55,984 nucleotides of DNA from Acidobacteriota bacterium (lineage in GTDB: Bacteria; Acidobacteriota; Terriglobia; Terriglobales; SCQP01). A program made the translations under genes and the position numbers. The notes beneath the pieces are model-generated. The model ran no database searches and was not told the origin of the DNA. It worked only from the letters and a program-made list of their open reading frames with translations. How positions within the stretch are numbered: position 1 is the stretch's first letter; every line of letters starts with the position of its first letter. This document shows positions 25,448 through 34,763 of this stretch, in pieces. The stretch is taken from the NCBI GenBank assembly GCA_021818955.1, contig JAKASR010000024.1, positions 1 through 55,984 on the forward strand, given 5' to 3'.

Positions 25448-25498
25448 ATGTCCCATGGTGATGCAAACCTGGCCAAAACCCGCGCCGATTATACGTGA
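25448..25498 (+). CDS. 16-codon leader ORF before cupin gene
   Basis: ATG 25448 is preceded by AGGAG at a seven-base spacing, the only good ribosome site here. It encodes MSHGDANLAKTRADYT and stops at 25498, four A residues before the cupin ATG. May couple translation of the cupin gene, or be the original start shifted out of frame by a small indel. Confidence 0.4.
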   Translation: MSHGDANLAKTRADYT

Positions 25499-25502
25499 AA
25501 AA

Positions 25503-25856
25503 ATGCCGGATCGGGCGGCCAGTCTTGATCTGGATGCCGAAATTATCGCCTTACGCAGCGGCTCGGAGTGGAAAAACGGTATCGCCCGCAAAGCGCTGCT
25601 GCGCTACCCCGATTTTCAAATCACGTTAAGGTTGATGCGGGCTCATGCGCGCATTCCGGAGCATTACAATCCCGGGCGCGTCAGCGTGCAGACGCTTTTG
25701 GGCCATATTCGCATGCAGGCCAATGGGCAGGTTTTTGATTTGCCGCAAGGCCGGATTTTGGTCCTGGATCGCTCCGTTACTCATGATGTGGAAGCGCTGG
25801 AGGAAAGCGCTTTCCTGTTAACCGTCTCCGACCCGGTAAGCACGCTGCATCATTAG
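25503..25856 (+). CDS. Small cupin-domain protein
   Basis: 117 residues. Beta-barrel pattern with ALLRYPDFQITLRLMRAHAR, IPEHYNPGRVSVQTLLGH and an ending LDRSVTHDVEALEESAFLLT; histidines in HARIPEHYN and TVHD-like positions could bind a metal. Members near redox genes are usually of unknown role. ATG 25503 fits the family's N-terminus; in-frame ATGs at 25455 and 25461 are alternatives without ribosome sites. Confidence 0.75.
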   Translation: MPDRAASLDLDAEIIALRSGSEWKNGIARKALLRYPDFQITLRLMRAHARIPEHYNPGRVSVQTLLGHIRMQANGQVFDLPQGRILVLDRSVTHDVEALEESAFLLTVSDPVSTLHH

Positions 25857-25902
25857 AGGCAACCGCCAGCGAATCCGGGCCGTGCCGCGCTGGGATCTCG
25901 CC

Positions 25903-26556
25903 TCAGATCAGTTTGCGGCGTGTCGCGTTCATCACCGCTTGCAGGCGGTTGTGGGTGCGCAGCTTCTGGTTTATGTGGTGCAGGTGATTGCGCAGCGTCT
26001 GCAGGCTAATCCCGAGTTGCCCGGCGACTTCGGGCGAATTCCTGCCTTCGGAAAACAGCCGTAGTACCCGCACTTCCTGCTCCGAGAGTTGCGGGATCGG
26101 CGCCGGCCGGGTGGCTGGATCCCCAACCTGATTGAGCTGTCGGGTCAACTCCAGCATCTGATGCAGCAGCTCTTCGGAATGTTTGCGTTCGGTGATGTCG
26201 CGCGCGAGGTGAATTAGCAGTTTCCGGCCGGTGCGCGCGTTGTGGAAATGGAGGGTCGATACATTGACCCAAAGGCGTTCTCCGGAACTGGTTTTGACGT
26301 TGAGATCGAAATTGGGGATGGCCTCGCTATTTCCCGTGCAATCGAGAACACTGCTGTTTTCATGGCAGACTCGCGTGCCGAGCGCGCCGACGCCATCGAG
26401 TATTTCATAACAACTTTTATGCAGCGTTTCCTGCGAGCGATAACCGAAAAGCCGCTCCGCGGCACAGTTCCAGGCGATGATTTCGCCGTCCATCGTAATC
26501 GCAAAAGCGGCGTCGGCCGTTCCTTCCAGCAGCGCAAATAGCTCGCTTTCAAGCAT
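25903..26556 (-). CDS. PAS domain LuxR-type transcriptional regulator
   Basis: 217 residues. PAS domain at about 5-125 (ADAAFAITMDGEIIAWNCAA, ending in the PAC signature LLIHLARDITERK) then a LuxR/FixJ-type HTH (LSEQEVRVLRLFSEGRNSPE, IGISLQTLRNHLHHINQKL) at about 152-210. No receiver domain; the PAS part is the likely sensor, ligand unknown. Divergent from the flavoprotein gene at 26734, which it may control. Confidence 0.9.
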   Translation of the reverse strand: MLESELFALLEGTADAAFAITMDGEIIAWNCAAERLFGYRSQETLHKSCYEILDGVGALGTRVCHENSSVLDCTGNSEAIPNFDLNVKTSSGERLWVNVSTLHFHNARTGRKLLIHLARDITERKHSEELLHQMLELTRQLNQVGDPATRPAPIPQLSEQEVRVLRLFSEGRNSPEVAGQLGISLQTLRNHLHHINQKLRTHNRLQAVMNATRRKLI

Positions 26557-26733
26557 CGATCATCTATTCGTCCAGCGTACTGCATAATATATCGTAGTGT
26601 GATTCAAGTGGCAAGCCCCGGCGTGCGGCCGGCGGGAAAATGCCTGGCCGCAGCGTGCTGGCGGAGCCGGGCCGCCGCCGCGGGCGCAGCCGCGAACTCG
26701 ATGCGCATCTAACCGGAATGAAGGAGGCGTGTA

Positions 26734-27912
26734 ATGCCGCATTACAAATATCTGATCGTGGGCGGAGGCATAACGGCGGATGCCGCGGTGGAAGGCATTC
26801 GCTCCATCGACCGCGAGGCCGCTATCGGCCTGATCGGCGCGGAACCGGATCCGCCTTACAATCGCCCGCCCCTCTCCAAAGGTCTTTGGAAAGGTGACGC
26901 GCTGGAGAGAATCTGGCGCAAGACCCAGGCTCGCGGCGTGGATCTTTACCTCGGCCGCAAAGCCGTATCCCTCGATTTCGCGGCGCGCGCCATCAATGAC
27001 AGCCAGGGCGCGCGTTACACCTATGAAAAGCTCCTGTTGGCCACAGGCGTGACGCCCCGCCGGCTGCCCTCCGCCAGCGGCGTCATTTATTACCGCGCCT
27101 TGAGCGATTACAACACCCTGCGCGCGCTTTCCGGCGAGGGCCGGAGCTTTGCCGTCATCGGCGGCGGCTTCATCGGTTGGGAGATTGCGGCGGCGCTGAA
27201 AATGAACGGGAACGAGGTCGTGATGATTTTTCCCGAAGAGACCATCGGCGCCCGCCTTTATCCCGCCGATTTGGGCCGCTTTCTCAACCGGTATTACCGG
27301 GAAAAGGGCGTTCGAATCGTTGCCGGCGGCCAAATTACCGCCTTGGAGAAAACCCCGCGGGGCGCCCGGGTTCAAACCCAGGCGCACGGAAATTTCGAGG
27401 TGGATGGCGTGGTGGCCGGCATCGGCGTAACTCCGGAGACATCGCTCGCGCAAGCTGCCGGTTTAAAAATTGACAACGGCATCATGGTGGACGAATTCTT
27501 GCGCACTTCGGACCCGCATATTTATGCCGCCGGCGATGTGGCCAATTTCCATAATCCGATTTTGGATCGCCGCCTGCGGGTTGAGCATGAAGACAACGCC
27601 AACGTCATGGGACGCGCCGCGGGCGCCAATATGGCGGGCGGGCAAGCGCCCTACCGGCATCTGCCCTTCTTCTATTCGGATCTGTTCGAGCTGGGTTACG
27701 AAGCGGTCGGTGACCTGGATCCGCGGCTGGAAATCGTGGCCGACTGGAAAGAGCCGTATCGCGAAGGCGTGCTCTATTACCTGCAAGCCGGACGCGTCCG
27801 CGGCGTGCTGCTGTGGAACACCTATGGGCAGGTGGACGAGGCGCGCAAGCTCATCGCCGAGCCTGGACCGTTCCGCCCCGCCGATTTGAAAGGGCGCTTG
27901 CCCGCCGCCTAG
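26734..27912 (+). CDS. FAD/NAD(P)-dependent ferredoxin-reductase-like oxidoreductase
   Basis: 392 residues. FAD motif IVGGGITADAAVEGI at about 8, PPYNRPPLSKGLWKG (typical of rubredoxin/ferredoxin reductases and AIF), NAD motif VIGGGFIGWEIAAAL at about 141, and IYAAGDVANF for the second FAD contact. Probably passes electrons from NAD(P)H to a small redox protein; the partner is not visible. Its stop and that of the methyltransferase share CTAG. Ribosome site GGAGG about seven bases before the ATG. Confidence 0.9.
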   Translation: MPHYKYLIVGGGITADAAVEGIRSIDREAAIGLIGAEPDPPYNRPPLSKGLWKGDALERIWRKTQARGVDLYLGRKAVSLDFAARAINDSQGARYTYEKLLLATGVTPRRLPSASGVIYYRALSDYNTLRALSGEGRSFAVIGGGFIGWEIAAALKMNGNEVVMIFPEETIGARLYPADLGRFLNRYYREKGVRIVAGGQITALEKTPRGARVQTQAHGNFEVDGVVAGIGVTPETSLAQAAGLKIDNGIMVDEFLRTSDPHIYAAGDVANFHNPILDRRLRVEHEDNANVMGRAAGANMAGGQAPYRHLPFFYSDLFELGYEAVGDLDPRLEIVADWKEPYREGVLYYLQAGRVRGVLLWNTYGQVDEARKLIAEPGPFRPADLKGRLPAA

Positions 27913-28493
27913 CCGGTCCGGCGAGGCGGTCGTCTCGCCTGGAAGCGAAATCTTCCGTCTTGCAGATCGACCCGAACCTGCTCGAACTTCGCCGCCCGCA
28001 GTCTCGCCGGCAACTGCGCCGGCTCGATGGGCATCATCGTGTCGCCGAGGTGAAAAAGGCGCAGCCGGAAAGATTCGCGGCTATCGATTCCTGCGAAGAC
28101 TCCGCCCGGTTTCAGCACCCGGTAAGTTTCGGCAAACAGGTCATTCTGCAAAGAAGGCGAAGCGAGATGGTGAAGCATGGTAAACGAGAGCACGGTTGTA
28201 AACCGTCTCTCGCCGAACGGCATGCGGGTGGCGTCGCCGATATAGACCTGGAGTTTGTTGCTCCCCAGCCGCGATTGCAGTTGGCGCGCCAGCCGGTCGT
28301 CGATTTCCAGGCATTTCAGGTCGGCGCATCGGTCCCGCAGCCAGGCTGTGGTCAGCCCCGGTCCCGGGCCCAACTCCAGAACCGGCGCGGCCGGGTCCCA
28401 GGCCAGCCCATCGAACACCCATGGCAACATCTCGGCTTCCAGCCTGCGCCGCCAATGGTTCGATCGGCAGTACCAGCGATGCACTCGGTTCAT
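27909..28493 (-). CDS. Class I SAM-dependent methyltransferase
   Basis: 194 residues. Rossmann-fold motif I VLELGPGPGLTTAWL, acidic end LEIDD, motif region VYIGDATRMPF, and FTMLHHL followed by YRVLKPGG. Substrate unknown; it resembles ubiquinone/phospholipid-type small methyltransferases. Lies 27 bases after the hemerythrin gene on the same strand, so may be co-transcribed. Confidence 0.88.
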   Translation of the reverse strand: MNRVHRWYCRSNHWRRRLEAEMLPWVFDGLAWDPAAPVLELGPGPGLTTAWLRDRCADLKCLEIDDRLARQLQSRLGSNKLQVYIGDATRMPFGERRFTTVLSFTMLHHLASPSLQNDLFAETYRVLKPGGVFAGIDSRESFRLRLFHLGDTMMPIEPAQLPARLRAAKFEQVRVDLQDGRFRFQARRPPRRTG

Positions 28494-28520
28494 CCAGGTC
28501 GTCCTTTGCGAGCAAGCCGC

Positions 28521-29105
28521 TTATTCTTTTTCAGGCCCGGGTGCGATCGGAAGCCCGGGTTTTAAATTTCGCCGGGCGGACATCTCTTGGGCGATGGCGG
28601 CGCGTTCGCCGGGCGGCAATAGCCGATCCGCCGCGGGAAAAACCAGCACGTCCTCGATATGAATATGTTGTCGATACATCGCGGCGAGTTGCGCGACCTG
28701 GCCGCGAAACTTTTCGGCCTCGGCCGGCGCCAGCGGAGCCTGGGAGGCGAGGTATTGCGCTCCCAGGCGGTCCAGTTCGGCGTGCAGGGGAGCGGCCCAT
28801 TCATGCTCGCTTTCAAGCTCTTCCAGTTGCGCCAGCATGGCTTGAGTTTCAACCGCGTGCTGCAGGCGCCGCAGCCGCGGAAACAGGGATTCTTCCTCAT
28901 CCGCATTGTGTTTGGGCGCGGCATGCTTGAAATATTGCAGGGCGGTCGCCAGCGCGCGCGCGGTTTCCTCGCGATATGGCCGGTCCAGTTCCTTCGCCAC
29001 GGCTTCCAGCGTGCCGAGAAACTGCTTGATCCGGCCGTGGCAGTCGGTTAGCAGCCCCATCGGATTCGAAAAGTCGTGAAGCTTTGCGCCAATTTGAACC
29101 GGCAT
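28521..29105 (-). CDS. Hemerythrin HHE domain protein
   Basis: 194 residues, all-helical. Spaced histidines fit the HHE cation-binding domain: DCHGRIKQFL, KHNADEEESLFP, ESEHEWAAPLHAEL and YRQHIHIEDVLVFP. Family members bind a di-iron centre and oxygen or NO. Start at ATG 29105 with AGGAAA upstream; a longer frame to 29156 lacks a ribosome site. Confidence 0.88.
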   Translation of the reverse strand: MPVQIGAKLHDFSNPMGLLTDCHGRIKQFLGTLEAVAKELDRPYREETARALATALQYFKHAAPKHNADEEESLFPRLRRLQHAVETQAMLAQLEELESEHEWAAPLHAELDRLGAQYLASQAPLAPAEAEKFRGQVAQLAAMYRQHIHIEDVLVFPAADRLLPPGERAAIAQEMSARRNLKPGLPIAPGPEKE

Positions 29106-29256
29106 GATGGTTTCCTGGTTTGTTTTTTCGCTGCGGAAAAACGATGGGGAGGCCAAGCCGCCTCTGCTTCCTCTATTATCGTTTAGCTGGCTTCCGCTTG
29201 CTCAGTTCGGCCTGGCCTCGATAGGCGCCGGGGCCGCAGCTCGTGCCGTATTCCAT

Positions 29257-29366
29257 AAGTGTTAACGGCCGAGTCGGACAGCAGTTATCGTTCGAGAAAG
29301 TAGGCCAAAGCGCGGGGTGCCTGTTAGGTCCCGTCAGCGCCTACAAGTAAAAGCGGCCGAGCCGCT
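29257..29366 (+). repeat. Shortened modular repeat A-C-D (locus 13)
   Basis: A (AAGTGTTAACGGCCGAG), then part of C (GCGCGGGGTGCCTGTTAGG) fused directly to the GTCAGCGCC segment of D by an internal deletion, and the terminal hairpin. On the minus strand it begins 36 bases after the stop of the pilin-like gene. Confidence 0.85.
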
Positions 29367-29402
29367 GTGTCGGCAGTCGCGGCTTCGATCGGCAAGCGCG
29401 GC

Positions 29403-29783
29403 TCAATGCTGCGTGATTTGCATGCTTGCATCCATGGATAGCGTCGGCCAGCCCGGGGTAGGGTGGAGGGGGACGGCGGTAAGCGTAAACGACTGGCCGC
29501 CGTTCACCTGGGCCGAATAACGATAGCCATGGCGCTTATGGCCGGAGAAAGCAATGTAGTTGCCCTGCTCGAGTTGGCTGAGGGTCGCATATTGGTTCTT
29601 GGATATCAGATACATGCGCTCGGCCTGGCCAATCGCGATCAGATCGGTTTTTACCCCCACCACGTCGGCCGTCGGCATCGGCGCCGCGCCCTTCGGGGCG
29701 CCGGTCGTCATCTGGGTCTTGAATAGGTACGCCCCGATGACCAGCACAATCAGCAAGCTCACCAAGCCAAACATTTTGCTCAT
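29403..29783 (-). CDS. Membrane-anchored protein, possibly pilin-like
   Basis: 126 residues. One N-terminal hydrophobic segment (FGLVSLLIVLVIGAYLF, 5-21), a short Ala/Pro linker, and a globular part whose DLIAIGQAERMYLISKNQYA and TLSQLEQGNYI resemble the periplasmic domain of minor type IV pilins. No clear prepilin peptidase site. Single gene between two repeats. Function not assigned. Confidence 0.65.
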   Translation of the reverse strand: MSKMFGLVSLLIVLVIGAYLFKTQMTTGAPKGAAPMPTADVVGVKTDLIAIGQAERMYLISKNQYATLSQLEQGNYIAFSGHKRHGYRYSAQVNGGQSFTLTAVPLHPTPGWPTLSMDASMQITQH

Positions 29784-29794
29784 CGCTCCACCTT

Positions 29795-29988
29795 AAGCGT
29801 TAACGGCCGAGTCGGACAGCAGTTTTTGTCCGAAATCGCAGGCCGAAACGCGGGGTTCCTATTAGGTCCCGCGCCTATTAACGACGATAAACTGTCGGCA
29901 TCCATGAGTATTCGCAATGCGTCCGGTTTCGGCCGGACCTTTACGAAAGCGTCAGCGCCTAAAAGTAAAAGCGGCCGAGCCACCGCTT
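29795..29988 (+). repeat. Modular repeat A-C-D (locus 14)
   Basis: A, C (ACGCGGGG...GTCCCGCGCC, CCTATTAACGACGATAAA) and D; B and E are missing. The terminal hairpin is altered (GCGGCCGAGCC-ACCGC). It lies between the amidohydrolase stop and the pilin-like gene's start, both on the minus strand. Confidence 0.88.
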
Positions 29989-29996
29989 GCGGCGGC

Positions 29997-31046
29997 TTAT
30001 ATTTTAACCAGAAATTTCTGCGCATTTTCCGAATAGACCTTGCGCAGCGTCTCCACGGGAAGCTCCAGCCCGTAAATGCGCCAGCGTCCCTGGCCGGATT
30101 CATGCGTGGGGTAGGGAAAGTATTCGTCCGCGGTTTCCAGCATGCGGTAGTACAGCCGGTACATGGAGATCTCGGGAATCAAATCGCTGCCAAACAGGAT
30201 CCGTTCCGGATAGCGCAGAAAAAATCCACGGGCGGTTCGGGGCTGGCGTCCCAGTTCGGCCGCGCGCGCGGAAATATCCACGCTAAAATTCGGGAACCGT
30301 TCGAGGGTGTGGCTGGCCTTCTCCAAATCTTCTTCCATGCTGCCAACATGGGCGCCGAGAAAGGCCGTGCGCGGATGGTTCGCCAGCACCCGGTCGCGCT
30401 GTTCCAGCAAGGCGGCTTTCGAGGGAAAAGCCGCCCCGTGAAAGCCCCAATCGGGATGCGCGGCGAGTTCTTCATAGCGTTCATTGCGGGCGTCGATGGG
30501 CTGAAAAAACGCCGCCGGATCGGCGGTGTGCAGCATCACCGGAATGCCGATTTCCGCCGCCTTTTCAAATACCGCCGCGAAACGCTCATCGTCCAGCCGC
30601 AGCAGTTGCCCCGCGCTGTCGCGCGCGGTCAGCCCCACGTCTTTCCAGACCTTCAGCCCGCGCGCGCCCTGCTCCACCCGCCGCTCCAATTCTTCCGCCA
30701 GCCGGCCCGCCGGTTGATTGCGGGCCAGCGGAGCCGGATCCAGCAGCACAAATAAGGTGAAGCGTCCGGCCGGCGCCGCGGCGAATTTGCGCATGATCGC
30801 GTCCAGCTCGCCGCCCTTCGCCAGCGAAATGTTGACCATGTGCTCGATGCGGCAGGCATCCATGACTTTCACCACCGCTTCCAAATCCAGCCCATCCACG
30901 TGGCAATGCATGTCGATCACCGGCGCGGCCGGCCATGTGATTTCGTGTTCGGGCACGCGCAGGCAGGAGACGGGATCGAACTCGCCCAGCGGCAGCTTCA
31001 CCTGGGCTTTTTTGGCCACCATCTCGAGAAAAGGGTCCGTCGGCAT
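29997..31046 (-). CDS. Amidohydrolase family protein
   Basis: 349 residues. Metal-dependent TIM-barrel hydrolase of the amidohydrolase-2 (ACMSD-like) group: PVIDMHCHVDG supplies HxH, then VMLHTADP, FLGAHVGSM and FGSDLIPE give the further His/Asp metal and catalytic positions. Reaction unknown. Start ATG 31046 with GGAG seven bases upstream. Isolated between repeat loci 14 and 15 and divergent from nuoA. Confidence 0.88.
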   Translation of the reverse strand: MPTDPFLEMVAKKAQVKLPLGEFDPVSCLRVPEHEITWPAAPVIDMHCHVDGLDLEAVVKVMDACRIEHMVNISLAKGGELDAIMRKFAAAPAGRFTLFVLLDPAPLARNQPAGRLAEELERRVEQGARGLKVWKDVGLTARDSAGQLLRLDDERFAAVFEKAAEIGIPVMLHTADPAAFFQPIDARNERYEELAAHPDWGFHGAAFPSKAALLEQRDRVLANHPRTAFLGAHVGSMEEDLEKASHTLERFPNFSVDISARAAELGRQPRTARGFFLRYPERILFGSDLIPEISMYRLYYRMLETADEYFPYPTHESGQGRWRIYGLELPVETLRKVYSENAQKFLVKI

Positions 31047-31086
31047 GAGCAGGCTCCAATGCTGGGAATGGACAAGCGTACACCAG

Positions 31087-31307
31087 AAGCGTTAACGGCC
31101 TAGTCGGACAGAAGTTTTCGTCATGGGCAATTTCGGAGAAATTGCCTGCAGCCATGCCCGTAGGCCGGGTTCGCGCGGGGTTCCTGTTAGGTTTTGCGCC
31201 TATAAACGAAAAAAACTTTCGGCAGCCATGAGTTTTCGCAAAGCGCCCGGCTTCGGCCGGACGTTTGCGAAAGTATCGGCGCCTAAAAGTAAAAGCGGCT
31301 GTGCCGC
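31087..31307 (+). repeat. Complete modular repeat A-B-C-D (locus 15)
   Basis: A (AAGCGTTAACGGCCTAG), B with GGA loop, C (GCGCGGGG with a diverged second arm TTTTGCGCC), D with GCGGCTGTGCCGC. Placed in the divergent gap between the amidohydrolase and nuoA; more diverged than loci 3 and 12. Confidence 0.88.
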
Positions 31308-31377
31308 CCGCGGCCGCAGGCGAATCGCCGGTGGAACGCGCCGCCAGCCAGTCAGTGAGGGGGGTCGCCGCGGCGCT

Positions 31378-31408
31378 TTGCTTAATGTATATCGCGAAGT
31401 GATATAAT
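31378..31408 (+). promoter_or_regulatory. Candidate nuo operon promoter
   Basis: Perfect -10 TATAAT at 31403-31408, 85 bases before nuoA. The -35 is weak (GCTTAA at 17-base spacing or TTGCTT at 19). A 6-bp inverted repeat TATATC-(7)-GATATA (31388-31406) overlaps the -10 and could be an operator. Confidence 0.5.
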
Positions 31409-31492
31409 TGGCCTGTCCGCGGGCGGGTAACTGCTTCACCGCCTGAAGAATCTAAGCCGAAGTTGGGCCAAAATACCTGATTGGCGGTATAG

Positions 31493-31894
31493 ATGACGCT
31501 CTGGGCGATGGGCATCTATTTCGTTCTGGCATTGGCGGTGATCGCCGGCATGCTGGTGCTCTCCTACGTGCTCGGTCAGATCCACGACCAGCCCGCCACC
31601 GGCTCCCCGTACGAATCCGGCATCGTCTCGGAAGGCTCGGCGCATGTGCGGCTTTCGGCCAAGTTCTACCTGGTCGCCATGTTTTTTGTCGTCTTCGACC
31701 TGGAGGCGGTGTTCCTGTTTGCCTGGGCCGTGGCTGCACGCCAGCTGGGCTGGACCGGTTACGTCGAGGCGGCGATTTTTATGGGCGTGTTGCTGCTGGC
31801 CCTGATCTATCTCGCGCGCGTGAAGGCGCTGGATTGGGGCGAACGGCAAATCGCCGTCCACTGCGGGGAGGCGCAGCTATGGCGCCGGCGCTGA
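31493..31894 (+). CDS. nuoA: NADH-quinone oxidoreductase subunit A
   Basis: 133 residues, three membrane helices (about 8-28, 60-82, 92-112). The signature SPYESGI between helices 1 and 2 and [19 protein letters not shown] identify NuoA, which helps form the quinone-access region. First gene of the nuo operon; it overlaps nuoB by 16 bases. Confidence 0.96.
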   Translation: MTLWAMGIYFVLALAVIAGMLVLSYVLGQIHDQPATGSPYESGIVSEGSAHVRLSAKFYLVAMFFVVFDLEAVFLFAWAVAARQLGWTGYVEAAIFMGVLLLALIYLARVKALDWGERQIAVHCGEAQLWRRR

Positions 31895-32523
31895 ACCCGC
31901 CCCCCAGCGAGACGCAGCGCCTGTTGGAGTCCCAGGCCGGCGCCTTCGATCGGGAAACCCGCCGCAGCCTGGTGCTGGCGCGCCTCGAAGACCTGCTCGC
32001 CTGGGGTCGTAAAAACTCGATTTGGCCCTTTAACTTTGGCCTTTCCTGCTGCTTTGTGGAAATGGCCACTAGCCTGACCAGCAAATACGATATTGCCCGC
32101 TTCGGCGCCGAGGTGATCCGCGGCACGCCCCGCGAGGCCGACCTGATGGTGATTGCCGGCACGGTCTTCATCAAAATGGCGCCGGTGATCCAGCGCCTAT
32201 ATGAACAAATGATGGAGCCGCGCTGGGTGATTTCGATGGGCTCGTGCGCTAACTCCGGCGGCATGTATGACATCTACAGCGTGGTGCAGGGAGTGGATAA
32301 ATTCCTGCCGGTGGACGTTTACGTGCCGGGCTGCCCGCCTCGTCCCGATGCCTTTATGGAAGGCCTGTTGTTGCTGCAGCACGCGGTGGGCCGCGAGCGC
32401 CGGCCCTTGAGTTGGGTGGTGGGCTCCCAGGAAGTGTTGCGCGGTCCGCTGCCCTCGCTGCGCGATCTGAAACGCCCGCGGCGTCAGGGCGCCACCAGCC
32501 TGCGTCCTCCCGACGAGGTTTGA
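31879..32523 (+). CDS. nuoB: NADH-quinone oxidoreductase subunit B
   Basis: 214 residues; carries Fe-S cluster N2, the last before quinone. Ligands lie in GLSCCFVEM (adjacent cysteines), [10 protein letters not shown] and [13 protein letters not shown] 31879 is chosen for the GGGGAG site eight bases upstream, inside nuoA. The tail after about residue 190 is basic and variable. Confidence 0.97.
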   Translation: MAPALNPPPSETQRLLESQAGAFDRETRRSLVLARLEDLLAWGRKNSIWPFNFGLSCCFVEMATSLTSKYDIARFGAEVIRGTPREADLMVIAGTVFIKMAPVIQRLYEQMMEPRWVISMGSCANSGGMYDIYSVVQGVDKFLPVDVYVPGCPPRPDAFMEGLLLLQHAVGRERRPLSWVVGSQEVLRGPLPSLRDLKRPRRQGATSLRPPDEV

Positions 32524-32531
32524 GGATTTCA

Positions 32532-34286
32532 ATGCCGGTCGCCGTCGCTACCAGCCTTGCGGATACGGTGCGGGAAAAGTTTCCGCAACTGCCGATCGTC
32601 GAGCAAAGCGTCCGCGACAATATTCCCACGATTTGGGCGCCCGCCGAAAACATTCCCGCGGTGCTGGCTTATCTGAAATCGGAAGCTTCGCCGCGCTATG
32701 CCATGCTTTACGACCTGACGGCGGTTGACCAGCGCGTGCGCGCTCAGCGCGCCGGCGAGCCGCCTGGCGATTTCACCGTCATTTATCACCTGCTCTCGCT
32801 TGAGGGTAATTGTTACGCGCGAGTTAAAACGTCCTTGCGGGAAGATCATCTCTCGCTGCCTTCCATCACTCCCGTATGGCCGGCGGCGAACTGGTACGAG
32901 CGCGAGGCCTGGGATCTGTTGGGCATCGTCTTCGAGGGACATCCTCATTTGCAACGGCTGATCATGCCGAAAACCTGGGTGGGGCATCCGCTGCGCAAAG
33001 ATCATCCCGCCCGCGCCACCGAGATGGGCCCCTATCGGTTGGACCAGGAAAAAGAAGAGCGCGAGCAGGAAGCGCTGCGATTCCGTCCCGAAGATTGGGG
33101 CATGCGGCACAGCCATGAGGGCGTCGATTTCCTCTTCCTTAACGTCGGGCCGCAGCATCCCGGCACGCACGGCGTGCTCCGGATCGCTTTGCAGCTCGAT
33201 GGCGAGGTGATCGTCGACGCGGTGCCCGACATCGGCTATCACCACCGCGGCGCAGAAAAGATGGGCGAGCGGCAGAGCTGGCACACCTACATTCCTTATA
33301 CCGACCGGATCGATTACCTCGGCGGCGTGCTGAACAATTTCGCTTATCTGACCGCGGTGGAAAAACTGGCCGGGATTGACGTGCCGCCGCGGGCGCAGGT
33401 GATCCGGATCATGCTGGCGGAATTGTTCCGTATCATCAGCCACCTGGTCTGGTACGGCACCTTCGCTCAGGATCTGGGCCAGTTGTCGCCGGTGTTTTAC
33501 ACCTTCAACGACCGCGAGCGCGCCTTCGCCATCATCGAAGCGGTCTGCGGGGCGCGCATGCATCCCAACTGGTTTCGCATCGGCGGAGTGGCGCAAGACC
33601 TGCCCCGCGGCTGGGATGCCATGTTTCGCGACTTTATCGCGTATTTTCCCCCGAAACTTCGCGAATACGATCATGAAATCCTGGGCAATCGCATCTTCAA
33701 AGCCCGCACCGTCGGCGTGGGCGGCTGTACCGCGGCCGAGGCGGTGGAATGGGGGGTGACCGGCCCTAACCTGCGCGCCACCGGGCTGGATTGGGATTTC
33801 CGCAAGCGCCAGCCGTACGGCGGCTATGAAAATTTCGCCTTCGATATTCCCACCGGACGGACCGGCGATTGTTACGACCGCGCCCTGGTCCGGGTGGAAG
33901 AGATGCGGCAAAGCCTGCGGATCATCGAGCAATGCGTCAAGCAAATGCCGCCGGGACCTTACAAGTCGCTCGAGCCGGAAGCCACGCCGCCGCTCAAAGA
34001 ACGCACCATGCACGATATCGAGACGCTGATCACGCACTTTCTCGGCGTCAGTTGGGGCCCGGTGGTGCCGCCGGGCGAAGCGTTGGGGGTGATTGAAGCC
34101 AGCAAAGGCGGCAACGGTTACTACCTAGTGAGCGACGGCGGCACAACCTCGTATCGCACCCGCATTCGCACCCCTTCCTTCGCCCACCTGCAGCTTCTGC
34201 CCCAGCTCTGTCGTGGCAGCATGATTCCCGACCTGTTGGCGATTCTTGGCAGCCTCGACTACGTGCTGGCCGACGTGGACCGTTAA
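32532..34286 (+). CDS. nuoCD: NADH-quinone oxidoreductase fused subunits C and D
   Basis: 584 residues. The first 190 are the NuoC (30 kDa) domain with [19 protein letters not shown] and LRKDHP; from about 200 the NuoD (49 kDa) domain follows with [20 protein letters not shown], and the ending DVDR. Fusion of C and D is known in several bacteria. Start ATG 32532 with GAGG overlapping the nuoB stop; the open frame upstream lies within nuoB. Confidence 0.96.
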   Translation: MPVAVATSLADTVREKFPQLPIVEQSVRDNIPTIWAPAENIPAVLAYLKSEASPRYAMLYDLTAVDQRVRAQRAGEPPGDFTVIYHLLSLEGNCYARVKTSLREDHLSLPSITPVWPAANWYEREAWDLLGIVFEGHPHLQRLIMPKTWVGHPLRKDHPARATEMGPYRLDQEKEEREQEALRFRPEDWGMRHSHEGVDFLFLNVGPQHPGTHGVLRIALQLDGEVIVDAVPDIGYHHRGAEKMGERQSWHTYIPYTDRIDYLGGVLNNFAYLTAVEKLAGIDVPPRAQVIRIMLAELFRIISHLVWYGTFAQDLGQLSPVFYTFNDRERAFAIIEAVCGARMHPNWFRIGGVAQDLPRGWDAMFRDFIAYFPPKLREYDHEILGNRIFKARTVGVGGCTAAEAVEWGVTGPNLRATGLDWDFRKRQPYGGYENFAFDIPTGRTGDCYDRALVRVEEMRQSLRIIEQCVKQMPPGPYKSLEPEATPPLKERTMHDIETLITHFLGVSWGPVVPPGEALGVIEASKGGNGYYLVSDGGTTSYRTRIRTPSFAHLQLLPQLCRGSMIPDLLAILGSLDYVLADVDR

Positions 34287-34298
34287 GGAGAACTGGGG

Positions 34299-34763
34299 AT
34301 GCTGGCGGAGCAAGAACGGCGGGAGATCGAAGCGGAGCTTGAGCGCTATCCGCGCCGCGACGCGGCTTCCATTGACGCGCTGCGCATCGTGCAGCGCCAT
34401 CGCGGCTGGATCTCGGATGACAGCTTGCGCGAGATCGCCGAGTTTCTTCAAATGTCGCCCGACGATCTGGACTCGGTCGCCACTTTTTACAACCTGATCT
34501 ACCGCCGCCCGGTGGGGCGGCATGTGATCCTGCTCTGCAATAGCGTCAGTTGCTGGATCATGGGCTACGCCCAGTTGCGCCAGGAGCTGCATCGCCGCCT
34601 GGGCATCGGCTTCGGCGAAACCACCGCCGATGGGCGCTTCACCCTGCTGCCGATTGTCTGCCTGGGCGCTTGCGATCACGCCCCGGCGCTGATGATCGAC
34701 CAGGATCTGCACCGCGACCTCTCCCCGGACGCGCTCGATCGCGTGCTGGAGGGTTACCGCTGA
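34299..34763 (+). CDS. nuoE: NADH-quinone oxidoreductase subunit E
   Basis: 154 residues, thioredoxin-like fold with [2Fe-2S] cluster N1a. Ligands are in CNSVSCW (C-x4-C) and CLGAC (C-x3-C). SVATFYNLIYRRPVGRH is the usual linker. Its stop overlaps the nuoF start (TGATG). Confidence 0.96.
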   Translation: MLAEQERREIEAELERYPRRDAASIDALRIVQRHRGWISDDSLREIAEFLQMSPDDLDSVATFYNLIYRRPVGRHVILLCNSVSCWIMGYAQLRQELHRRLGIGFGETTADGRFTLLPIVCLGACDHAPALMIDQDLHRDLSPDALDRVLEGYR

